A stretch of 19,751 nt of DNA from Duncaniella sp. (GTDB lineage: Bacteria > Bacteroidota > Bacteroidia > Bacteroidales > Muribaculaceae), in the NCBI RefSeq assembly GCF_029054785.1, contig NZ_JAIDEN010000066.1:1-19751 (forward strand), in the 5' to 3' direction. Below, one piece after another: positions 14,584 through 19,751 of this stretch (positions within the stretch are counted from its first letter, which is position 1; each line of letters begins with the position of its first letter). Both the position numbers and the translations under genes were made by a program. The notes under the pieces were generated by a model. That model had not been told where the DNA came from. It saw nothing but the letters and a program-made list of their open reading frames with translations, and did no database searches.

Positions 14584-14619
14584 GTCCGGGTCCGATGGTA
14601 TCTACCATCGGACCCGGAC
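14584..14619 (-). terminator. Intrinsic terminator of guaB
   Basis: A perfect 17-bp inverted repeat (GTCCGGGTCCGATGGTA at 14584-14600 and its complement at 14603-14619) has only two bases between the arms. On the minus strand it begins about 30 bases after the guaB stop and is followed by TGCATTTTTAC, a short T tract. The remaining sequence between guaB and the isomerase (14454-14583) holds no other clear feature. Confidence 0.85.
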
Positions 14620-14651
14620 GATTAATCTTATCCGGCGGTTGCCGTTGTGTC

Positions 14652-16130
14652 TTATCTGGACGAAGCGCTGTAATTGGGAGCTTCGGATGTGATTGCCACA
14701 TCGTGCGGATGGCTTTCTGCTACACCGGCATTGGTGATGCGGGTGAATTTGGCCTCGTGGAGACGTTCGATGTCAGGCGCACCGCAATAGCCCATGCCTG
14801 CGCGGAGACCGCCAAGCATCTGGTAAACAACTTCGTAAAGCAGGCCTTTGTAGGGGACACGGGCTGCAATTCCTTCGGGGACAAGTTTTTTTGCGTCTGT
14901 CTCGTTGGCTTGGAAATAGCGGTCTTTAGAGCCTTTTTCCATTGCTTCGAGCGAGCCCATGCCACGATAGGATTTATATTTACGTCCGTTGTAGATGATA
15001 GTGTCGCCGGGCGATTCTTCAACGCCTGCGAGCATACCGCCGAGCATTACGCTGTAAGCACCTGCGGCCAAAGCCTTGACGATGTCGCCTGAATAACGGA
15101 TACCGCCGTCAGCGATCAGGGGCACTCCTGTGCCTTTGAGAGCTTTGGCTACATCATAAACGGCACTCAGCTGAGGAACACCGACTCCGGCAATGATGCG
15201 TGTGGTGCAGATCGAGCCAGGGCCGATGCCGACTTTGACGCCGTCAGCTCCGTGTTCGACGAGATATTTTGCCGCTTCGCCTGTTGCGATGTTGCCGACT
15301 ACGACGTCGATATGGGGATATTTTTCTTTTACTGCTTCGAGGATTCCTACGACACCCTTGCTGTGGCCGTGGGCAGTGTCGATGACAATTGCATCCACTC
15401 CGGCTTCAACGAGAGCGTCGACGCGGTCCATCGAGTCAGCAGTCACGCCTACACCGGCGGCAACGCGCAGACGGCCGAGTTTGTCTTTGCATGCGTTGGG
15501 TTTGTCTTTGGCTTTGGTGATGTCTTTATAGGTGACGAGGCCTACCAGACGGTTGTCTGAGTCGACAACAGGGAGTTTTTCGATTTTGTGTTGCTGAAGT
15601 ATGCGTGCAGCCTCTTCAAGATTGGTCGACTGATTGGTCACGACGAGTTCTTCTTTTGTCATGACTTCGTCGATCGGACGAAGAGGATTCTGCTCGAAAC
15701 GCAGGTCGCGGTTAGTGACGATACCCACAAGCTTGCGGTCTTCGTCGACAACAGGAATACCACCGATATGATACTCCTTCATCATGTTGAGAGCATCGGC
15801 GACAGTGCTGCCGCGGCGGATGGTGACAGGATCATAAATCATACCGTTTTCAGCACGTTTTACGGCATGGACCTGACGGGCCTGCTCGGCAATCGACATA
15901 TTCTTGTGGATAACCCCGATGCCGCCTTCGCGGGCAATGGCAATGGCCATGGCAGCCTCGGTGACGGTGTCCATAGCGGCCGACACAAGAGGTACGTTGA
16001 GCGTGATGTTACGGGAAAATCGGGTGGAAAGGTTTACTTCGCGCGGAAGCACTTCCGAATAAGCCGGAATAAGGAGGACGTCGTCGAAAGTCAGTCCGTC
16101 CATTTTTACTCGATCAGCAATAAATGACAT
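14652..16130 (-). CDS. guaB: Inosine-5'-monophosphate dehydrogenase
   Basis: GuaB oxidises IMP to XMP with NAD+, the committed step of guanine nucleotide synthesis, in the cytoplasm. The protein has 492 residues from the ATG at 16130. The frame extends to a TTG at 16157, but that codon lies inside the -7 promoter element, so the ATG start (MSFIADRVKMDGLTFDDVLL) is chosen. The catalytic barrel is split by two CBS domains (about 101-211; VADALNMMKEYHIGGIPVVD and LEEAARILQQHKIEKLPVVD). Active-site features are VIDTAHGHS (D251), the loop GIGPGSICTTR with the catalytic C308, LIADGGIRYSGD, the SYRGMGSLEAM stretch and the flap GYCGAP. All expected residues are present. It is divergent from proC and has its own terminator. 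Confidence 0.97.
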   Translation of the reverse strand: MSFIADRVKMDGLTFDDVLLIPAYSEVLPREVNLSTRFSRNITLNVPLVSAAMDTVTEAAMAIAIAREGGIGVIHKNMSIAEQARQVHAVKRAENGMIYDPVTIRRGSTVADALNMMKEYHIGGIPVVDEDRKLVGIVTNRDLRFEQNPLRPIDEVMTKEELVVTNQSTNLEEAARILQQHKIEKLPVVDSDNRLVGLVTYKDITKAKDKPNACKDKLGRLRVAAGVGVTADSMDRVDALVEAGVDAIVIDTAHGHSKGVVGILEAVKEKYPHIDVVVGNIATGEAAKYLVEHGADGVKVGIGPGSICTTRIIAGVGVPQLSAVYDVAKALKGTGVPLIADGGIRYSGDIVKALAAGAYSVMLGGMLAGVEESPGDTIIYNGRKYKSYRGMGSLEAMEKGSKDRYFQANETDAKKLVPEGIAARVPYKGLLYEVVYQMLGGLRAGMGYCGAPDIERLHEAKFTRITNAGVAESHPHDVAITSEAPNYSASSR

Positions 16131-16154
16131 ATAACGATTAGAATTTATTGCGTG

Positions 16155-16162
16155 CAAAGTTA
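16155..16162 (-). promoter_or_regulatory. -7 promoter element for guaB
   Basis: On the minus strand TAACTTTG matches the Bacteroidetes -7 box TAnnTTTG exactly. I find no TTG at the expected distance upstream, so the -33 element is weak or absent. The predicted transcript would have a leader of only about 20 bases before the ATG at 16130. Confidence 0.5.
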
Positions 16163-16205
16163 ATCAAAATTTTCCATTCATATAATAATGTGAAGGTAAA
16201 ATTTA

Positions 16206-16236
16206 TTTGATCTTTCAACAGGAATATTTATTTTTG
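16206..16236 (+). promoter_or_regulatory. Promoter for the proCBA operon
   Basis: TTTG at 16206-16209, a 19-base spacer and TATTTTTG at 16229-16236 fit the Bacteroidetes promoter very well. Transcription would start near 16241 and give a leader of about 95 bases before proC. This leader has no ATG, so a proline-rich leader peptide is not apparent. Confidence 0.65.
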
Positions 16237-16270
16237 CAGCGGATATATTTTCCACAAGACTCTCAAATTT

Positions 16271-16294
16271 GGAGGCTGTTTTTTAGCAACCTCC
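16271..16294 (+). repeat. Hairpin in the proC leader
   Basis: GGAGG (16271-16275) and CCTCC (16290-16294) form a stem that extends by two more pairs after one mismatch (GGAGGcTG with CAaCCTCC). The loop is rich in T. No T tract follows, so it is not an intrinsic terminator. It may be structure in the 5' leader of proC. Confidence 0.35.
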
Positions 16295-16337
16295 TGGAAT
16301 ACTAAGTTCTTAACGTTGACAAAATCCGTATTGAATT

Positions 16338-17117
16338 ATGAAAATCGCGATTATAGGTGCCGGTGCCATGGGTGGCGCGGTGGCCACCGGTCTCTGGCCG
16401 CTCGATCAGGAAGTTGAAATAGCGGTGTCGAACCCGTCGCCGAGTCCGTTGGAAAAATTCAGGGACAAAGGCTATTTCCTGACCTCCGACAATGTCGAGG
16501 CCGTGCGTGGCGCCGATGTGGTCATTCTTGCTGTGAAACCATGGATTATCGAGTCGGTGATCAAAGAGCTTAAACCTGTGCTCGACTATTCGCGGCAGAC
16601 AGTGGCGGCCATCGTGGCGAGTGTATCTGGCGAGCAGCTGTGTGATTGGCTGGAAAAGGACTCGCAGTTGCCGCAGATGATGATCGTCATGCCAAACACG
16701 GCAATGGCTGTCGGCGCTTCGATGACTTTCATTGTCCCCGTCAATGCCTCGGTCGAGGCTGTCGGCACGGTGGAATGGATTTTCAACCGTCTTGGATCGA
16801 CTATGGTTATCGACGAAGCTCATCTTCCTGCCGCTACCGCATTGGCTTCCTGCGGTATCGCTTATGCGATGCGTTATGTCCGGGCTTCTGTCGGGGGCGG
16901 TGTCGAACTTGGATTCAAAGCATCCCAGGCGCAGGCCATTGTGCTTGAGACACTCAAAGGTGCTGTCAGATTGCTGGAGCGTCCCGGCGCTCATCCGGAG
17001 AGCGAGATCGACAAGGTCACCACTCCTGGAGGCCTGACAATCCGGGGGCTTAACGAGATGGAGCATGCGGGCTTCACCTCGGCGGTCATCCGTGGTCTGA
17101 AAGCATGTGTGAAATAG
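16338..17117 (+). CDS. proC: Pyrroline-5-carboxylate reductase
   Basis: ProC reduces 1-pyrroline-5-carboxylate to L-proline with NAD(P)H, the last step of proline synthesis, in the cytoplasm. The protein has 259 residues, close to the family norm of about 260-280. The N-terminal Rossmann motif is MKIAIIGAGAMGGAVATGL, then ADVVILAVKPW for dinucleotide binding and VIVMPNTAMAVGASM (the usual RxMPNTP-like motif in a variant form). The C-terminal dimerisation/substrate domain carries VTTPGGLTIRGLNEME, the family signature with the conserved TPGG. It is first in a proC-proB-proA operon driven by the promoter at 16206-16236, and divergent from guaB. Confidence 0.94.
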   Translation: MKIAIIGAGAMGGAVATGLWPLDQEVEIAVSNPSPSPLEKFRDKGYFLTSDNVEAVRGADVVILAVKPWIIESVIKELKPVLDYSRQTVAAIVASVSGEQLCDWLEKDSQLPQMMIVMPNTAMAVGASMTFIVPVNASVEAVGTVEWIFNRLGSTMVIDEAHLPAATALASCGIAYAMRYVRASVGGGVELGFKASQAQAIVLETLKGAVRLLERPGAHPESEIDKVTTPGGLTIRGLNEMEHAGFTSAVIRGLKACVK

Positions 17118-17150
17118 GAAAATGTGTTTCTGAAAAATAAGTACTTAGCG

Positions 17151-18251
17151 ATGACAATAAATACCGGATCAGTTACTTTACGCCGGATTGTGGTCAAGGT
17201 TGGCAGCAATGTCCTGACCCGTCCGGATGGCAAGCCGAATGTCACCAATCTGTCCTCTCTTGTGGATCAGGTGGCCGCCTTGCGTAATCTCGGACATGAG
17301 GTGATACTTGTTTCCAGTGGGGCTGTTGCCTGCGGGCGCGGCGCGCTAAAGCCTGCACGTCAGCTGGATGCCGTGGCCCAGCGTCAGCTTTTTTCTTCAA
17401 TCGGGCAGATCAGGCTGATAAACCTGTATAACAGTCTGTTTTCTGAATACGGCTATGTGGTAGGGCAGGTGCTGACTCAGAAAGAAAATTTCAGTTCACG
17501 CGAATCATATCTGAATCAGCGGGCCTGTATGCAGACAATGCTTGAGAACGGGGTCATTCCGATTGTCAACGAAAATGACACTGCCTCGTTGACCGAACTG
17601 ATGTTTACGGACAATGACGAGCTTTCCGGCCTGATAGCTGCGATGATGGATGCGGATATTCTTATCATACTCTCCAATGTCGACGGCATCTATGACGGGC
17701 CTCCATCCGATCCTGCTTCCAGTCTGATTGAAAAAGTGGAGGCCGGCTCGGATCTAAGTTCCTATGTGGTCGCTGCGAAAAGCGGTTTTGGCCGTGGCGG
17801 CATGGGAACGAAATGCGGGATAGCGCGAAAACTTTCCGACGAGGGTGTTACGGTCTATATTGCCCGCGGAGACCGTCCCGGTGTGCTTGTCGATCTGATA
17901 TGCTCTCCGGAGTCAACACCGCATACCGAATTCGAAGCCAAGCGGCAGCTTGTAAGCACCATCAAGCGCTGGATCGCTCATAGCGGCAGCTTTGCCAAGG
18001 GCGCTATCAGGGTTGACGACAAGGCGGCGGCGATCCTTCGCAGCGACCGGGCGGTCAGCCTCTTGCCGATCGGGGCTGTTGCGGTCGAAGGCGAGTGGGA
18101 GGAAAGTGATATAGTCTCGTTGCTGACTGAATCCGGAGAGACTATCGGGTTTGGCCGGGCTTCGGTTTCCAGTGCGGAGGCCCGGCTGATGGCCGGACAG
18201 CATGGAGGCAGGCCGCTCGTCCATTATGATTATCTTTTTATTGAACAATAG
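17151..18251 (+). CDS. proB: Glutamate 5-kinase
   Basis: ProB phosphorylates L-glutamate to gamma-glutamyl phosphate, the first and usually feedback-controlled step of proline synthesis. From the ATG at 17151 the protein has 366 residues, almost the length of E. coli ProB (367). A GTG at 17124 could extend it by nine residues, but these have no family counterpart. The amino-acid-kinase domain (about 10-255) shows IVVKVGSNVLT, ILVSSGAVACGRG, IVNENDTASLTEL, DILIILSNVDGIYDGPP and GRGGMGTKCGIARK. A C-terminal PUA domain (about 275-360) is present, with AKGAIRVDDKAAAIL and LLPIGAVAVEG. The full two-domain form is therefore retained. It lies 33 bases after proC and 14 before proA. Confidence 0.96.
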   Translation: MTINTGSVTLRRIVVKVGSNVLTRPDGKPNVTNLSSLVDQVAALRNLGHEVILVSSGAVACGRGALKPARQLDAVAQRQLFSSIGQIRLINLYNSLFSEYGYVVGQVLTQKENFSSRESYLNQRACMQTMLENGVIPIVNENDTASLTELMFTDNDELSGLIAAMMDADILIILSNVDGIYDGPPSDPASSLIEKVEAGSDLSSYVVAAKSGFGRGGMGTKCGIARKLSDEGVTVYIARGDRPGVLVDLICSPESTPHTEFEAKRQLVSTIKRWIAHSGSFAKGAIRVDDKAAAILRSDRAVSLLPIGAVAVEGEWEESDIVSLLTESGETIGFGRASVSSAEARLMAGQHGGRPLVHYDYLFIEQ

Positions 18252-18265
18252 AGTCTTTATAAACC

Positions 18266-19519
18266 ATGACATTGAATTATACCGACATATTCCGCAGGGT
18301 GAAAGAGGCCTCACGGTCGATTTCGTCTCTTTCCGATCGGGAGCGTTCCGAGATATTGTGTAAGATCGCTGATGAAATCGGATATCGCCAAGAGGAGCTC
18401 CTCTCGGCCAACAGAATGGATCTCGACCGCATGGATGAGGCGAATCCTCTCTATGACCGTCTGCAACTGACGCCTGGGCGTCTTGAGTCAATCGCTGCCG
18501 ACATGAGGCATGTCGCATCACTGACATCTCCGCTTGGCGAGGAAATCGAGAGGCGCACGCTTCCAAACGGACTGCTGATCCGGCGTGTTCGTGTGCCTTT
18601 CGGGGTTATTGGGGTGATCTATGAGGCGCGTCCGAATGTCACATTCGATGTGTTCGCGCTCTGTTTCAAAAGCGGCAATGCCTGTGTGCTCAAAGGCGGA
18701 CATGATGCAGAGGAGTCAAACAGTGCTATTGTGAAGCTGATCCACCGGGTGCTTTCATCCAATGGAGTCTCACCGGATATTATTTCGCTTTTGCCTTCAA
18801 CTCATGAAGCGACCGGGGCTTTGCTGAATGCTGTCGGCTATGTCGATGTGTGCATACCCCGTGGCGGTAAAAGACTGATTGAATTTGTCCGTGACAACGC
18901 CCGTGTGCCGGTGATTGAGACCGGAGCCGGAGTGGTCAGCGCCTATTTTGACAAAGCAGGCGATCTGGAAATGGGCTGTGCGATAATCGAAAATGCCAAG
19001 ACCCGTCGTGTCAGTGTCTGCAACGCGCTTGACACCCTGCTGATCCATCGTGACCGCCTCGCCGATCTGCCGGCGCTTTGCAGAGGGCTTGCTCAAAAGA
19101 ATGTGCGGATCTATGCCGACGGTGAGGCTATGAGAACTCTGTCAGGCTGTTATCCTGCCGATTTGCTCTCTGAAGCAGACGAACAAACTTATTCCACCGA
19201 GTGGATGGACTATAAGATGGGAGTGAAAACCGTCGGTGACATTTCCGAAGCGATCAGTCATATCGCTGCCTATGGTTCAGGTCACAGTGAATGCATAATC
19301 ACTGCCGATGACATTGCAGCAGACCGCTTTCAGCGCGAGGTGGATGCTGCGTGTGTTTATGTCAATGCTCCGACAAGTTTCACCGATGGCGCTCAGTTCG
19401 GGCTTGGCGCCGAGATCGGTATCAGCACTCAGAAACTCGGCCCGCGCGGACCGATGGGCTTGCGGGAGATCACTACCTACCGCTATTTCATCAACGGTCA
19501 AGGCCAGACCCGCCCGTGA
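18266..19519 (+). CDS. proA: Gamma-glutamyl phosphate reductase
   Basis: ProA reduces gamma-glutamyl phosphate to glutamate-5-semialdehyde with NADPH. The semialdehyde cyclises spontaneously to the ProC substrate. The 417-residue length equals that of E. coli ProA. Aldehyde-dehydrogenase superfamily features appear in order: RRVRVPFGVIGVIYEARPNV (about 110-129), FKSGNACVLKGGHDAEESN for cofactor binding, VIETGAGVVSAYFD, the catalytic cysteine C252 in RRVSVCNALDTLL, GSGHSECIITAD, and the C-terminal FGLGAEIGISTQKLGPRGPMG. No key residue is missing. It is last in the proline operon, and ProB and ProA normally form a complex that channels the unstable acyl phosphate. A hairpin follows at 19568-19603. 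Confidence 0.97.
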   Translation: MTLNYTDIFRRVKEASRSISSLSDRERSEILCKIADEIGYRQEELLSANRMDLDRMDEANPLYDRLQLTPGRLESIAADMRHVASLTSPLGEEIERRTLPNGLLIRRVRVPFGVIGVIYEARPNVTFDVFALCFKSGNACVLKGGHDAEESNSAIVKLIHRVLSSNGVSPDIISLLPSTHEATGALLNAVGYVDVCIPRGGKRLIEFVRDNARVPVIETGAGVVSAYFDKAGDLEMGCAIIENAKTRRVSVCNALDTLLIHRDRLADLPALCRGLAQKNVRIYADGEAMRTLSGCYPADLLSEADEQTYSTEWMDYKMGVKTVGDISEAISHIAAYGSGHSECIITADDIAADRFQREVDAACVYVNAPTSFTDGAQFGLGAEIGISTQKLGPRGPMGLREITTYRYFINGQGQTRP

Positions 19520-19567
19520 CAGTTGAGTTTGAAAGTTTGAAAATATAGCAATCTGAAATTATACAGT

Positions 19568-19603
19568 CAACGGCCCTGCTATCAGAAGAAGGCAGGGCCG
19601 TTG
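19568..19603. terminator. Hairpin between proA and the convergent mutase gene
   Basis: A perfect 12-bp stem (CAACGGCCCTGC at 19568-19579, GCAGGGCCGTTG at 19592-19603) has a 12-base loop. The T tracts on both sides are short or interrupted. Its position between two convergent genes suggests a bidirectional terminator. Confidence 0.7.
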
Positions 19604-19634
19604 TAGTTGTTAAAAGATCGGTCTGAGACGGATT

Positions 19635-19751
19635 TTAAATCATTGATGCGATTACGTCTTTGATTTTCTGAGCGAGCGCATCGGCTTCGGCCATTGTGGC
19701 GGCTTCGCTGTAAATGCGGATGATCGGCTCGGTGTTGGACTTGCGCAGGTG
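19635..19751 (-). CDS. glmM: Phosphoglucosamine mutase/phosphomannomutase, C-terminal end only
   Basis: Only the last 38 residues are in the window; the gene continues past the right edge and the TAA stop is at 19635-19637. The visible peptide begins HLRKSNTEPIIRIYSEA. This matches the C-terminal phosphate-binding loop of the alpha-D-phosphohexomutase family ([RK]-x-S-[GN]-T-E-P-x-x-R). The rest is a helix ending in ASMI. These enzymes interconvert hexose or hexosamine 1- and 6-phosphates. In Bacteroidetes the SNTEP form is usually annotated phosphoglucosamine mutase, which feeds peptidoglycan and lipopolysaccharide synthesis. The substrate cannot be fixed from this fragment. It is convergent with proA. 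Confidence 0.75.
   Translation of the reverse strand, partial: HLRKSNTEPIIRIYSEAATMAEADALAQKIKDVIASMI

Noticed and set aside
16131..16157. N-terminal extension of guaB from a TTG codon
   Set aside because: The TTG is part of the TAACTTTG promoter element, and the ATG at 16130 gives the conserved N-terminus.
17124..17150. Extension of proB from a GTG codon
   Set aside because: The nine extra residues have no counterpart in ProB, and the ATG at 17151 gives the normal length. It remains possible but less likely.
1..19751. tRNA, rRNA, CRISPR array, insertion sequence, prophage or toxin-antitoxin pair
   Set aside because: No cloverleaf ending in CCA, no spaced direct repeats, no transposase or integrase motifs and no small paired toxin-antitoxin genes were seen. 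Gaps between genes are all under about 210 bases.

Overview
The window looks like a chromosomal segment of a Bacteroidales bacterium, plausibly of the Muribaculaceae. The reasons are moderate GC, several promoters of the Bacteroidetes type (TTG/TTTG, about 19 bases, TAnnTTTG), start codons preceded by A-rich sequence rather than strong Shine-Dalgarno sites, and the order nusB-yajC-ybbR-coaE together with the long Bacteroidetes-style NusB. The family assignment comes from memory of protein families; no database was searched. No rRNA, tRNA, CRISPR array, insertion sequence or prophage was seen.

Layout, left to right. (1) 1-1241: a terminator of an upstream unit, then an lrgAB pair encoding a two-protein membrane transporter of the LrgA/LrgB (CidA/CidB, PftAB) type, with a promoter and a 16-bp palindrome upstream. 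(2) 1394-4859: a housekeeping operon, nusB (antitermination), yajC (Sec accessory), a YbbR/CdaR-like membrane-anchored protein and coaE (last step of coenzyme A synthesis). (3) 5013-12447: a compact exopolysaccharide locus with a Wza-type outer-membrane export lipoprotein, a Wzc-type chain-length regulator/tyrosine kinase, an O-antigen polymerase/ligase-like membrane protein and three glycosyltransferases (two GT2, one GT4). No flippase and no initiating sugar-phosphate transferase are visible. (4) 12522-16130 on the minus strand: guaB (IMP dehydrogenase), then a large secreted parvulin-type peptidyl-prolyl isomerase, separated by a strong hairpin. (5) 16206-19519 on the plus strand: proC-proB-proA, the full glutamate-to-proline pathway, divergent from guaB. 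(6) From 19635 the window enters the 3' end of a minus-strand phosphohexomutase (GlmM-like), convergent with proA.

Most genes are ordinary housekeeping genes. The most unusual observation is in nusB. The predicted protein has 479 residues, against about 140 for classical NusB and, from memory, about 300 for Bacteroides NusB. Hand alignment suggests that residues about 30-200 are a diverged duplicate of residues about 200-370, with a constant register of about 165-171 residues. Other points worth checking are the incomplete exopolysaccharide locus between housekeeping genes, a terminator hairpin that contains the stop codon of the isomerase gene, and several dyads near promoters.
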